NCBI RefSeq assembly: GCF_009604405.1
Contig: NZ_WEGK01000023.1
Location: 1-64,000 of the forward strand
DNA length: 64,000 nt
Direction: 5' to 3'
From: Nocardia macrotermitis
GTDB taxonomy: Bacteria; Actinomycetota; Actinomycetes; Mycobacteriales; Mycobacteriaceae
The position numbers and the translations under genes are program-made. Below are positions 24,332 to 33,204 of this stretch, one piece after another. Each line of letters starts with the position of its first letter. Position 1 is the stretch's first letter. The notes beneath the pieces were generated by a model. The model was not told where the DNA came from. It worked only from the letters and a program-made list of their open reading frames with translations, and did not search any database.

Positions 24332-26539
24332 GCGGCGTTCGGCGTAGGCGCGGAGGGATTCGACCTGGGTGGGGTCGAGGGAGGGGCGGACGGATTTTCG
24401 GGCGGTGGTGACGTCGGCTGCGGTGACGTCGGCGGCGTCCACGTCGCGGCGCATGGCGGCGAGGGCGGCCTCGCGCAGGAGGGCCGAGCAGTCGGCGGCG
24501 GAGTAGCCGTCGAGGGTGGTGGCCAGGGCGGTGAGGTCGACGTCGGGGGCCAGGGGGACCGCGCGGGCGGCGGTGCGCAGGATGTCGGCGCGGCCCGCGG
24601 CGTCGGGGGGCGGGACGAAGACGAGGCGTTCGAGGCGGCCGGGGCGCATCAGGGCCGGGTCGATCAGTTCGGGGCGGTTGGTCGCGCCGACCACGACGAC
24701 CTCGCGCAGGGGTTCCACGCCGTCCAGTTCGGTGAGCAGTGCGGCGACGACGCGGTCGCCGACGCCGGAGTCGCTGCTCTGCCCGCGACGTGGCGCAAGC
24801 GCGTCGACCTCGTCCAGGAAGATCAGCGAGGGGGCGGAATCGCGTGCGCGCTGGAACAATTCGCGGACCGCGCGTTCGGAGGAGCCGACCCATTTGTCCA
24901 TCAGCTCCGCGCCCTTGACCGCGTGCACACTGAGCTGCCCGCTGCCTGCCAGCGCGCGGACCAGGAACGTCTTACCGCAGCCGGGCGGGCCGTAGAGCAG
25001 CACACCGCGTGGCGGATCGATGCCCAGGCGAGCGAAGGAGTCGGGGTGGCGCAGCGGCCACAGCACCGATTCGGTGAGCGCCTGTTTGGTTTCGGTCATA
25101 TCGCCGACGTCGTCCAGGCTCAGGCTGCCGATCGCCAATTCCTCTGCGCCCGAACGGGACAGCGGGCGGATCACCTCGAGCGCGCCGACCAGATCGGGCT
25201 GGGTGAGCACCGGATCGGCGTGTTCCCGGCTCGCGCGCGAGGCCGCCCGCAACGCCGCCTCCCGGCACAGCGCCGCCAGGTCGGATACCACGAAACCCGG
25301 TGTGCGCGAGGCAATCTCATCGAGTATGAGATCTTCGGTGGGCACCTTGCGCAGCAGTTGCGCCAGCAGATCCTTGCGCACCGCCGCGGTCGGCAGGGTC
25401 AGCGCGACCTCACGATCGCACAATTCCGGTGCGCGCAAACGGGAATCGATGCCCGCGGGATGGGAGGTGGTGGCCAGGAAGGCGACTCCGGGCGTGGCGA
25501 CGGTCGCGCGCAGCTGATCCAGGATCAGCGTCGCCACCGGTTCGCGATCGGCCGGGAGCAGCGCGTCGATATCGGTGATCAGCAGCACACCGCCTGCGCC
25601 GGAACCGATTTCGGACACCGCGAGGGCGACCTCCCGCAGCCGGGTGCCACTCTCGGTCGCGCCGACCGAGGGCCCGTCGAGTTCCACGATGCGACGTGGT
25701 GTGGAGACCGCGCGGGCCAACGTCGCCTTCCCCGCTCCGGCCGGTCCCGTGATCAGCACGCCCAGATGCGGTGGGGCGCCGAGGGTTTTGAGCAGTTCGG
25801 GCTCGTCCAGGGCGAGGTCGAGCCATTCGGTCAGCTTCGCGGCCTGCGCGCGCACGCCCGCGAGTTCGGCCACCGGAACCGCGGAAGGCCGCTCCCGCAC
25901 CGTCATTCGCGTCCCCGGCGCGGCGGACGTCTCGTGCGCACCGCCGGGATCGTGTGACGCCTCCACCGCCGGAGCGCCCGCACCCCACACCACGGCACTG
26001 TTGGGCTGCACGCTGACCGGTCCGTCGGCCGGATCGGTCGCGGTGACGGTCAGCAGTTCCGAGGTCCACGCGATGCCGAAGGTCCGCGACAGCGCCTGCG
26101 ACGCCGCCGCGGTGCTGGTCCCCGGCCCCAGATCACGCGGTAGCAGCGAGACGGTGTCGCCCACCGTGACCACCTTGCCCAGCAGCGCCTGCCGCAACGT
26201 CGCCTCCGGCACCGACCGCATCGCCTGCGCCCCGCCGGTCACCGAGATCCGCCGCGCCCCGAAAACCGTTGCGGGAGAGACGACCACGGTCGCATCCTCC
26301 CGCACCCCCGCATTCGACAGCGTCACATCGTCCAGCAGCACCGCCCCGGCCGGAGTCCCCGCCGGGGCCACCCCCGCCACCGCCGCGGTCCGCCGCGACC
26401 CGATCACCGTGATCCCGTCCCACTCCCGCAACCCCAGCGCCGCCAACGCCTCCGGATGCACCCGCACCACCCCCCGCCGCGCATCCGCGGCCGAGCGGTT
26501 CAGTCGGGCAGCCAAAGCAAGCTCAGGAAGTTCGGACAC
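24317..26539 (-). CDS. Two-domain AAA+ ATPase of the CDC48/VCP-like class (Rv0435c homologue)
   Basis: 740 residues. Residues 1-215 form a substrate/adaptor-type N domain with a double-psi-barrel look (RVHPEALAALGLREWDGITV). The first AAA domain has a degenerate Walker A (GPAGAGKA, 265-272) and Walker B DID (323-325) instead of DE. The second is canonical: GPPGCGKT (517-524), FLDEVDAL (575-582) and arginine fingers in DPALMRPGRLERL. So D2 is probably the active motor and D1 structural. In M. tuberculosis this gene also lies next to psd/pssA and sodC. The GTG at 26539 lies just inside a dispersed repeat, whose GGAGGC could serve as ribosome binding site. Function in actinobacteria is not established. 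Confidence 0.9.
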   Translation of the reverse strand: MSELPELALAARLNRSAADARRGVVRVHPEALAALGLREWDGITVIGSRRTAAVAGVAPAGTPAGAVLLDDVTLSNAGVREDATVVVSPATVFGARRISVTGGAQAMRSVPEATLRQALLGKVVTVGDTVSLLPRDLGPGTSTAAASQALSRTFGIAWTSELLTVTATDPADGPVSVQPNSAVVWGAGAPAVEASHDPGGAHETSAAPGTRMTVRERPSAVPVAELAGVRAQAAKLTEWLDLALDEPELLKTLGAPPHLGVLITGPAGAGKATLARAVSTPRRIVELDGPSVGATESGTRLREVALAVSEIGSGAGGVLLITDIDALLPADREPVATLILDQLRATVATPGVAFLATTSHPAGIDSRLRAPELCDREVALTLPTAAVRKDLLAQLLRKVPTEDLILDEIASRTPGFVVSDLAALCREAALRAASRASREHADPVLTQPDLVGALEVIRPLSRSGAEELAIGSLSLDDVGDMTETKQALTESVLWPLRHPDSFARLGIDPPRGVLLYGPPGCGKTFLVRALAGSGQLSVHAVKGAELMDKWVGSSERAVRELFQRARDSAPSLIFLDEVDALAPRRGQSSDSGVGDRVVAALLTELDGVEPLREVVVVGATNRPELIDPALMRPGRLERLVFVPPPDAAGRADILRTAARAVPLAPDVDLTALATTLDGYSAADCSALLREAALAAMRRDVDAADVTAADVTTARKSVRPSLDPTQVESLRAYAERRTTDT

Positions 26540-26550
26540 TGTGCCATCTT

Positions 26551-26612
26551 GCCTCCGCTTCGCTCCGGCGGGGTCGGGGCCCGGCGAAGGCTCGATTCTT
26601 CCCTCCTCCGCT
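26551..26612. repeat. Palindromic dispersed repeat, truncated copy (left arm only)
   Basis: Begins with GCCTCCGCTTCGCTCCGGCG and carries the left arm GGGTCGGGGCCCGGCGAAGG then CTCGATTCTTCCCTCC, but stops before the right arm. It is followed at once by the full copy. The arm is identical to that at 7266-7296. Confidence 0.75.
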
Positions 26613-26621
26613 GTGTCTTCT

Positions 26622-26737
26622 GCCTCCGCTCCGCTCCGGCGGGGTCGGGGCCCGGCGAAGGCTCGATTCTTCCCTCCTCCGCTCCTCCGCTTCGCTCCCC
26701 CGCTCCGTCAGTCCAGAATCGAGCCGGGCCCCGACCC
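26622..26737. repeat. Palindromic dispersed repeat, full copy
   Basis: GCCTCCGCTCCGCTCCGGCG at 26622, left arm 26642-26670, C/T-rich middle with a strong strand bias, right arm 26715-26737 (AGAATCGAGCCGGGCCCCGA then CCC). The arms are reverse complements except for a six-base insertion in the left one. Nearly identical to 7247-7362, 19 kb away. Confidence 0.8.
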
Positions 26738-26745
26738 TTGCTGTC

Positions 26746-26970
26746 GGCGTTATTCGGAGCTAGCGGAACTGGGTGACCTCGGAGTTGGCGTTATCGATGG
26801 TTGACGGAACTGGGTGACCCTGGAACTGGCCTTCTCGGAGGCTGGCGGAACTCGGTAACCCTGATGCCGGCGCTATTCAGGGCTGACGGACTCGGTGGCC
26901 CTGGTGTCTGCGTTATCCGGAGTCGGCGAAACTGGGTGAGTCCAGAGCTGGCGTTATCGAAGGTCGGCGC
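26746..26970. repeat. 41-bp tandem repeat array, about 5.5 units
   Basis: Units start at 26746, 26787, 26828, 26869, 26910 and 26950 (41, 41, 41, 41, 40 and a partial 21 bases). A typical unit opens GGCGTTATTCGGAGCTAGCG and continues GAACTGGGTGACCTCGGAGT. Units differ at many positions but keep length and the GGAACTGGGTGA core. The array follows the palindromic repeat as at 7371. It fills the gap between the AAA gene start and the PAP2 gene stop. Confidence 0.8.
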
Positions 26971-27002
26971 GCAGGCACAAGCGTCCGCCGGGCGACACAG
27001 TC

Positions 27003-28367
27003 CTACCGCGCGAGGGCGTCGTCCATCGTGTCGGTCGTGTCGGCGGTCGATGTGGGGGCGAACCAGGTGTTGTAGAAGGCGCGGGCGTAGGCGGCCACGA
27101 GTAGGAGTAGGACCAGGCCGGAGGGGACGGGGTGTTGGGCCATCCAGAGGGCGAGGTAGCGGAAGGACAGTAGGAGGGCGGCGAAGAGGATCGCGCCCGC
27201 GGTGACGAGTTGGATGCGGGGGCGGTGCCAGCCTTGTTCGGGGGCGCGCAGGACCGATTCGACGGTCAGGCACAGGATGATTCCGGCGATCAGATCCGAG
27301 CCGTAGTGGTAGCCGAAGCCCAGGGTGGCGGTCAGGGTGGCCAGCACCCAGAACGCGCCGCCCCAGCGCAGCCAGCGGGGTGCGGGCGTGCCGTCGACAT
27401 CGCGGCGGGAGTGCAGGAAGATAGACGTCGACCAGGCGGCGTGCATGGAGGGCATGCAGTTGCGCGGGGTGAAGGCGTCGAAACGCAGCGCGGCGGGCCG
27501 GTGGTCGAACGGCGGCACGTGATGCGGCCAGAAATTGCCGATCTGCAGGCCGTGCCCGTCGGACGCGAACGCGAACATCGGCCCCACCACCGGGAACAGC
27601 ACGTAGAACAGCGGCCCGACCAACCCGAGCAGCAGGAACGTCCGCACCAGATAGTGACTCGGCCACACCCCCGCCGACGCCACCCGCCGCAACTGCCACA
27701 CCGCGATCACCATCGCCGCGACAGGCAGTTCGATATAGACCCAGTGCAGGATCGCGGGCGGCACGGGACCGAGCGAATCCAGCACCCGCGCCACCGTCCA
27801 CGCGGGTTCACCCAACGCCCGATCCGCCAGCGCCACATACCGATCCAGCACATTCGGCCCGGCCATCACCGTGACGTGCAGCCACACGTCACCCACCTTG
27901 GTGGCCAGGATCAGCAGCGCGCCCAGCGCGGCCGCGTGCAGGGCGTTGCGCTTGTCGCGGCTCTCCCAGCCCAGCCACGCCACCAGCGCCACCCCGGTCA
28001 ACGTGATCACCGCACCGTTGCCGAACGTGAACGGACCGCCCAGCGCCACCCGGATTCCACTGATCACCGCGTCCAGCGCGAGCGCGACCCCCAGCGCGGC
28101 GAACCGCCGCCGCCAGGACAGTCCGACCAGCGCCAACGCCAGTCCCGCCCACGGCATCGACATCGACTTGGGCGTCCCGAAGTAGTCGTGCCACACACTC
28201 TGCAGCGGACCTTCGAAACCGTTGCGGGAGGCCACGATCTGCAACACGATCAGCAGCAGCGGCACCGCCGCGAGCGCGACCGCCGTCCGGGTCGGGCTCG
28301 ACGGCCATCGAAACCGGCCACGGCGCGAATCGCCGTCGTAACCGGCGCGAGGATCGTCGAGAAGCAC
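27003..28367 (-). CDS. PAP2-family membrane protein (inositol-phosphoceramide-synthase-like type)
   Basis: 454 residues with about 12 membrane helices. The PAP2 catalytic signature is visible: CMPSMHAAWS near residue 308 (active His) and FGYHYGSDLIAG near residue 350 (second His and Asp). The layout NCMPSMHAAW...GYHYGSDL is that of the PAP2_3/AUR1-like branch, which acts on lipid phosphates or transfers phospho-head-groups. The substrate is unknown; cell-envelope phosphoinositol or decaprenyl-phosphate lipids are reasonable in this group. The GTG start at 28367 has no good ribosome binding site, so the N terminus is uncertain. Confidence 0.85.
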   Translation of the reverse strand: MLLDDPRAGYDGDSRRGRFRWPSSPTRTAVALAAVPLLLIVLQIVASRNGFEGPLQSVWHDYFGTPKSMSMPWAGLALALVGLSWRRRFAALGVALALDAVISGIRVALGGPFTFGNGAVITLTGVALVAWLGWESRDKRNALHAAALGALLILATKVGDVWLHVTVMAGPNVLDRYVALADRALGEPAWTVARVLDSLGPVPPAILHWVYIELPVAAMVIAVWQLRRVASAGVWPSHYLVRTFLLLGLVGPLFYVLFPVVGPMFAFASDGHGLQIGNFWPHHVPPFDHRPAALRFDAFTPRNCMPSMHAAWSTSIFLHSRRDVDGTPAPRWLRWGGAFWVLATLTATLGFGYHYGSDLIAGIILCLTVESVLRAPEQGWHRPRIQLVTAGAILFAALLLSFRYLALWMAQHPVPSGLVLLLLVAAYARAFYNTWFAPTSTADTTDTMDDALAR

Positions 28368-28451
28368 TGACTCATAGTAAACACACGATGAACGCCAGCC
28401 CCCTGGGTGGCTGAATCATCGGCGTCGAACAGGCGAAAACCGGGACGGCGC

Positions 28452-29597
28452 TCAGCGACCGAGTTCGTGCACGAGCGCGTCCACCACGGCCACCAGATCC
28501 CCCTGCGCGGCCGCGGCCGCCCGACGCTGCCGCTGATACGACGCCCCCCGCGCGGGTATCTCGGCGACCGCGGCGAGTTCGTCCGAACACCCCAGCTGCT
28601 TCGCGGTCGGCTCGAGCCGGTTCAACATCTCGGACAGGTCGTCGGTGACCAACCGCTCATTGCTGTCCGCGTCGGTGATGATGATCGCGTCGAGCCCGTA
28701 ACGTGCTGCGCGCCACTTGTTCTCCTGCACATGCCAGGGCGGCAGCACCGGCATCTCCTCCCCCGCCTCGACCCGTCGATCGATATCCACGATCAGGCAG
28801 TGGATGAGCGCCACGATCGCGGAAAGCTCTGCGCGACTGGGTATTCCGTCGCAGACCCGGACCTCGATGGTGCCCCACTTGGGCGCGGGCCGGATATCCC
28901 AGTGCATGCCGCCGAGCTGTTCGAACACCCCGGTCTTGGTCTGATCGCGCACGAAAGCCTCGAACTGCGACCAGGTTTCGAACTGGAACGGCAATCCGGC
29001 GGTGGGCAGCTGCTGGAACATCATCGCCCGATTGCTGGCATATCCGGTGTCCACGCCCGCCCACATCGGCGAGGAGGCCGACAACGCCAGCAGATGCGGA
29101 TACGACAGCAGCAGCGTGTTCAGGATCGGAAATACCTTCTCCGGGTGGGAGATTCCCACGTGCACGTGCACGCCCCAGATCAGCATCTGCCGGCCCCACC
29201 ACTGGGTGCGATCGATCAACTCGTCGTAATGCTCCGTGCGAGTGAGCAATTGGGCGGACCACTGCGCGAACGGATGGGTTCCGGCGCAGAACAGATCCAC
29301 GCCGAGCGGATCCGCGGCCCGCCGCAGCACGTCCATGGTGCCGTGCAGATCGTCCATGACCTCGTCGACGGTGTCGTGCACACCGCTGACGATCTCGACG
29401 GTGTTGCGCAGCAACTCCTTCGACAATCGCGCCTGCCCGTCCGACGCGTGCAGATCACCGACCGTGTCGAAGACGGCGGCGGCGGTATTGGACAGATCGC
29501 GGGTCTGCTTGTCGACCAGGGCGATCTCCCACTCGACACCGAGCGTCGGGCGGGGCGAACCGTTCCAGGGAACCGAACCGATGCCTGCCCCGCCCAT
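28452..29597 (-). CDS. YbdK-type carboxylate-amine ligase (glutamate-cysteine ligase 2 family)
   Basis: 381 residues. Family motifs are PTLGVEWEIALVDKQT at the N terminus, DPLGVDLFCAGTHPFAQW, WGVHVHVGI and NRAMMFQQLPTAGLPFQF. YbdK proteins ligate glutamate to cysteine weakly in vitro; the true substrate in mycothiol-producing actinobacteria is unclear. Length equals that of M. tuberculosis Rv0433, which is likewise next to sodC. It is 11 bases downstream of sodC on the same strand, so the two are probably co-transcribed, which hints at a redox role. Confidence 0.9.
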   Translation of the reverse strand: MGGAGIGSVPWNGSPRPTLGVEWEIALVDKQTRDLSNTAAAVFDTVGDLHASDGQARLSKELLRNTVEIVSGVHDTVDEVMDDLHGTMDVLRRAADPLGVDLFCAGTHPFAQWSAQLLTRTEHYDELIDRTQWWGRQMLIWGVHVHVGISHPEKVFPILNTLLLSYPHLLALSASSPMWAGVDTGYASNRAMMFQQLPTAGLPFQFETWSQFEAFVRDQTKTGVFEQLGGMHWDIRPAPKWGTIEVRVCDGIPSRAELSAIVALIHCLIVDIDRRVEAGEEMPVLPPWHVQENKWRAARYGLDAIIITDADSNERLVTDDLSEMLNRLEPTAKQLGCSDELAAVAEIPARGASYQRQRRAAAAAQGDLVAVVDALVHELGR

Positions 29598-29608
29598 GGC
29601 GTACCTAC

Positions 29609-30292
29609 CTACCCGATGACACCGCAGGCGATACGGGCGCCCGCATCACCGGTCGCCTGGGATTCGGCGTCCGGGCCGGGGGTTCCGTTGGCCTGGGTGT
29701 AGCGATTCGGAATATTGGCGAAGTTGTCCTCACCGGCGTGGATGATCAGGGCCTTGCCCGAGATCTGGTCCAGGGTGACCGCGTCGGTGGTGGTGACCAG
29801 GTGCGCCGAACCGTCCTTGCGGACCTCGAGCGAGGTCAGATCACCGCTGGCGGGCATCGCGTGCGCGTCGCCGACCTGGAGATGGCCGCCCGCGGACAGG
29901 AAGTTGCCGGGGTTGCCGCCCGCGGGGGCGACCGAATTCGGCTCGCACTTGCCGACCTGGTGGATGTGCAGGCCGTGGAAGCCGGGCTGGAGGCCGTGCA
30001 CGTCGACGGTCAGCTCGAGGTGATCGTCGGACTTCGCGAAGGTGGCCTTGCCGACCTCCTGACCGGAGGGGTCCTTCAGCGGCACCGAGACCGAATCGCC
30101 CGCGGGCGCGGCGCTCTCGCTGGGGTTCGCGGCTCCGGACGGGCCCGCCGTACCGGTCCACACCGGCGGCGTCGTCCCCTTGACGTCGCTGGACTCCTGA
30201 CTGTTGGTGCAGGCTGCGAGACCGAAGACCGCGACCGCCAGCACCGGGGTCACAATCCGCCAGGACGGGCGACGTGTCGTGAACGGGGCCAT
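29609..30292 (-). CDS. sodC: Cu/Zn superoxide dismutase, lipoprotein
   Basis: 227 residues. The signal peptide ends in a lipobox (FGLAAC, Cys28), so the enzyme is anchored outside the membrane, where it protects against extracellular superoxide. Copper/zinc ligands are visible in FHGLHIHQVGKCE, GGHLQVGDAHAMPASGDL and IIHAGEDNF. The C-terminal cysteine is in ARIACGVI. An AAGGAGTT site lies six bases before the ATG. The short Pro/Ser linker after Cys28 is normal. Gene order with ybdK, virR-like and DUF3263 genes matches Rv0433-Rv0430. Confidence 0.96.
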   Translation of the reverse strand: MAPFTTRRPSWRIVTPVLAVAVFGLAACTNSQESSDVKGTTPPVWTGTAGPSGAANPSESAAPAGDSVSVPLKDPSGQEVGKATFAKSDDHLELTVDVHGLQPGFHGLHIHQVGKCEPNSVAPAGGNPGNFLSAGGHLQVGDAHAMPASGDLTSLEVRKDGSAHLVTTTDAVTLDQISGKALIIHAGEDNFANIPNRYTQANGTPGPDAESQATGDAGARIACGVIG

Positions 30293-30433
30293 CGGAGAAC
30301 TCCTTTACGAGTACCGAGTTTACGAGTAGAGCTGGTGGACAAATTCGTTACCGGTCAAGATGATGCCAGAGCCGTTACGCAGGGCAGGCGCGGGGCTACT
30401 ACGCACTGTAGGCGCGAGCCCGTGACCACCGGA

Positions 30434-30985
30434 TCAGTCGCCGGTGACGATGACGATGATGCCCGCGGCCTGTCCGGACAACGCGCTGGTGCGGGGTGCG
30501 GCGATGCCGCCGAGCTGACTCGCGATGGCCTGCGCGGTCGCCTGCTGATGTGGCGAATTCTCGTAGAAGACAGTGGTTTTCGACAACACGCTGGTGGCGT
30601 AGTTACCCGTCGAGGTGACGTTCCAGCCGTTGGCGGTGAGCTTGGCCCCGGTCTTGGCGGCCAGGCCCGCGACGGTGCTGTTGTTGAGCACCCGCACCGG
30701 AATCGACTTGTCCACACCCGCGGCGGCGGTCGTGGTGGGCGCGGCCGTGGTGGTCGTCTCGGCCGCCGTGGACGACGCGCCGGCCGTGGTGGTGGCGGCC
30801 TGCGCCGAGGTGGCCGCGGCCTGCGCGGTCGTCGAGACGGCCGAATCCGCGGATGCCGCACCGTCGCCCTGCGAGCTCGACAGCGACATCGCGCCCAGAC
30901 CCGCGAAGACGATGGCCACCGCGATCAACACCATGGCGAGCGCACGCAGCGGCAGTCCACCCGGGGACGGATTCTGGTTGCTCAC
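30434..30985 (-). CDS. LytR_C domain membrane protein, homologue of Rv0431 (VirR)
   Basis: 183 residues. Short cytosolic N terminus, one membrane helix (about residues 13-33), a long Thr/Ala linker (about 40-88), then an extracellular LytR C-terminal domain (SIPVRVLNNSTVAGLAAKTG ... GIIVIVTGD). In M. tuberculosis the positional homologue is VirR, which controls vesicle release and envelope integrity, probably by binding LytR-CpsA-Psr proteins. That function is known only there and is inferred here. GTG start. It lies between sodC and the DUF3263 gene, all on the same strand. Confidence 0.88.
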   Translation of the reverse strand: MSNQNPSPGGLPLRALAMVLIAVAIVFAGLGAMSLSSSQGDGAASADSAVSTTAQAAATSAQAATTTAGASSTAAETTTTAAPTTTAAAGVDKSIPVRVLNNSTVAGLAAKTGAKLTANGWNVTSTGNYATSVLSKTTVFYENSPHQQATAQAIASQLGGIAAPRTSALSGQAAGIIVIVTGD

Positions 30986-31024
30986 GACTGCAACCCTAAC
31001 GGTCCGCGCAGCCGAACGCGCGGA

Positions 31025-31399
31025 TCACACCTGAAAGCCCAGTCGCCGTGCCGCCCTGGCCTTCTGACGGCTCGCCCGCAACCGGCGCAGGCGTTTGACC
31101 AGCATCGGGTCGGCGACCAGCGCCTCGGGCTTGTCGACCACGGCGTTGAGCACCTGGTAGTAGCGGGTGGCGGACATGCCGAACAGTTCGCGGATGGCCT
31201 CTTCCTTGGCGCCCGCGTACTTCCACCACTTGCGTTCGAAGTCGAGGATGTCGAGTTCGCGTCGATCGAGTCCGTCGACGAGCCGTTCGGTTTCCGGGGC
31301 TTCGATGTTCGGGATTTCGGTATCCGGGGTGCCGAGGACCTCGCTCGCGGAAGAGCTGTCCTCGCTTGCGGAAAGGTTCCGGGCCGCTGCGCTGTCCAT
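31025..31399 (-). CDS. DUF3263 protein (Rv0430 homologue)
   Basis: 124 residues from the ATG at 31399, preceded by GAGGGAG. The N-terminal about 45 residues are acidic and disordered. The conserved part is LDRRELDILDFERKWWKYAG followed by KEEAIRELFGMSATRYYQVL, a helix-turn-helix-like sequence, and a basic C terminus (LRRLRASRQKARAARRL). It is probably a small DNA-binding protein, but no function is established. It diverges from def; 31400-31526 contains both promoters. Confidence 0.9.
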   Translation of the reverse strand: MDSAAARNLSASEDSSSASEVLGTPDTEIPNIEAPETERLVDGLDRRELDILDFERKWWKYAGAKEEAIRELFGMSATRYYQVLNAVVDKPEALVADPMLVKRLRRLRASRQKARAARRLGFQV

Positions 31400-31526
31400 A
31401 ATGCTCCCTCGCCGAGTGACCACCAGACGATACGTCGTGGGGCAATTCAACCATGAATGCCGGAGATACAAGATGTGTCACACGGCGTGTCGGGACCTGC
31501 CGGGACGCCGCGTAAAGTATGCGTCC

Positions 31527-32117
31527 ATGGCGATTCTCCCCATTCGCATCGTCGGCGATCCGGTGCTGCACAACCCGACCGAACCGGTCACCCAGTCACC
31601 GGACGAGCTCGCCGAGTTGATCGCGGACATGTACGAGACGCTCGACGCGGCCAATGGTGTTGGCCTGGCGGCGAATCAGGTCGGTGTGGGCCTGCGCCTG
31701 TTCGTCTACGACTGCCCCGATCTGGGTGCGGACGGTGCGATGCAGCGGCGGCGCGGCGCGGTGGTCAATCCGGTGCTGGAGACCTCGGAGATTCCCGAGA
31801 CGATGCCGGACCCCGATGACGACGAGGAGGGGTGCCTGTCGGTGCCCGGGGAGCAGTTCCCCACCGGTCGCGCGGGCTGGGCGCGGGTGACCGGCACCGA
31901 CGAGAAGGGCGAACCGGTCGACATCGAGGGCAAGGGTTTCTTCGCCCGGATGTTGCAGCACGAGGTGGGGCATCTGGACGGCTTCCTCTACGTCGACGTG
32001 CTGATCGGCCGCAACGCCCGCGCGGCGAAGAAGGCGATCAAGCGGAACGGTTGGGGCACACCCGATTTGAGCTGGATTCCCGGGACCGTGCCGGATCCCT
32101 TCGGACATGACGACTGA
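31527..32117 (+). CDS. def: Peptide deformylase
   Basis: 196-residue Fe2+/Zn2+ hydrolase that removes the formyl group from nascent proteins. All three motifs are visible: GVGLAANQVG (44-53), EGCLSVP (101-107, metal ligand Cys103) and QHEVGHLDG (144-152, ligands His145 and His149, catalytic Glu146). The ATG at 31527 matches the normal N terminus MAILPIRIVGDPVL. The stop overlaps the GNAT gene by 11 bases. Same position and neighbours as Rv0429c. Confidence 0.97.
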   Translation: MAILPIRIVGDPVLHNPTEPVTQSPDELAELIADMYETLDAANGVGLAANQVGVGLRLFVYDCPDLGADGAMQRRRGAVVNPVLETSEIPETMPDPDDDEEGCLSVPGEQFPTGRAGWARVTGTDEKGEPVDIEGKGFFARMLQHEVGHLDGFLYVDVLIGRNARAAKKAIKRNGWGTPDLSWIPGTVPDPFGHDD

Positions 32118-33069
32118 GCCCGACGGCCTGGTTCCGGGGCGGCGGGTGGTGGTCCGCTATCGCCTGCTCGCCGACGAGACGCACGAGTTCAGCGATGTCA
32201 TCGGCGAATTGGTGACGCTGGATCCGCTGACCGTGCGGGTCCCGGACGGCGCCCTGATCACCATTCCCGCCGAACGCGTGGTGGCGGCGAGAACGTTGTC
32301 CCCCAGGCCGATTCGCACGCGCGAGATCCGGGCGCTGGAGTCCGCGGCGGCCGACGGCTGGCCCGGGACCGAACGCGCCTGGATCGACGGCTGGCTGGTG
32401 CGCGCCGGGAACGGCTATACGCGACGGGCGAATTCGGCGCTCCCCTTGGGCACGGTCGACGGTCCGGTGCAGTTGACGCCGGGCGCGTTGACCCGGATCG
32501 CCGAGTGGTACGCCGAGCGTGGCCTGCCGATGCAGTTGGCGCTGCCGGATCGGCTGGTGCCGGAGCTGCCCGGTTTCCATACCTGGGCCGAGGTGGTGGT
32601 GCTCGGCATCGATATCGACAATTTCGTACTGCCGCAAGGGCCTTCGATGGTTCGGGTGGATCCCGAGCCGACCGCGGCGTGGCTGGAACTGCATCGGTTC
32701 CGGGGTGAGGACCTCACGCCGGTGGCGCCGGTGGAACCGGATCGGGAGGTGCTCACCGCGGTGCATCAGGGCGAAGTCGGTTTCGCCGCACTGGGAATCC
32801 CGAGCACGCTGGCGATCGGGCGGGGCGCGGTCACCGTCGCACCGGACGGCCGGAACTGGGTCGGGCTGAGCGGTATCGCGGTCGCCGCGCCGCATCGACG
32901 GCACGGTCTGGGCACGCTGGTCTGCGCGGAACTGATCCGCTGGGGTCATCGGCGCGGTGCCACGCACGCGTATCTCCAAGTGGAGGTGGAGAATACGGGG
33001 GCGTTGGCCTTGTATCGGCAGATGGGGTTCGTCGAGCATCATCGGTACCGGTACGCCGCGCCCGAGTGA
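32107..33069 (+). CDS. GNAT-family N-acetyltransferase (Rv0428c homologue)
   Basis: 320 residues. The N-terminal about 70 residues resemble a small beta-barrel (GRRVVVRYRLLADETHEFSD ... VRVPDGALITIPAERVVAAR). The middle is family specific, and the GNAT acetyl-CoA site is at the C terminus (GLSGIAVAAPHRRHGLGTLV with Arg/Gly loop, then NTGALALYRQMGF). It overlaps the def stop by 11 bases, so expression is coupled. The substrate is unknown; the def neighbourhood suggests protein N-terminal or amino acid acetylation but does not show it. Confidence 0.88.
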   Translation: MTTEPDGLVPGRRVVVRYRLLADETHEFSDVIGELVTLDPLTVRVPDGALITIPAERVVAARTLSPRPIRTREIRALESAAADGWPGTERAWIDGWLVRAGNGYTRRANSALPLGTVDGPVQLTPGALTRIAEWYAERGLPMQLALPDRLVPELPGFHTWAEVVVLGIDIDNFVLPQGPSMVRVDPEPTAAWLELHRFRGEDLTPVAPVEPDREVLTAVHQGEVGFAALGIPSTLAIGRGAVTVAPDGRNWVGLSGIAVAAPHRRHGLGTLVCAELIRWGHRRGATHAYLQVEVENTGALALYRQMGFVEHHRYRYAAPE

Positions 33070-33204
33070 TGCGCGCCGCCAGCGGCATCGGCGGGACTCG
33101 AGGCGAAAACCGCTGGGGCCGAGGCGATATCGATGGTAGCGGCAGCAATTATCGACGGGGCAGAGCAATCTCGACAGGGTCGAGGCGAAAGAGGTGAGCC
33201 GGCG

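Noticed and set aside
26746..26970. CRISPR array
   Set aside because: The 41-bp units are head-to-tail with no spacers and no cas genes.
28372..28590. A small Gly/Arg-rich protein upstream of the PAP2 gene
   Set aside because: It overlaps the 3' end of the ybdK-type gene on the same strand in another frame and has no domain or ribosome binding site.
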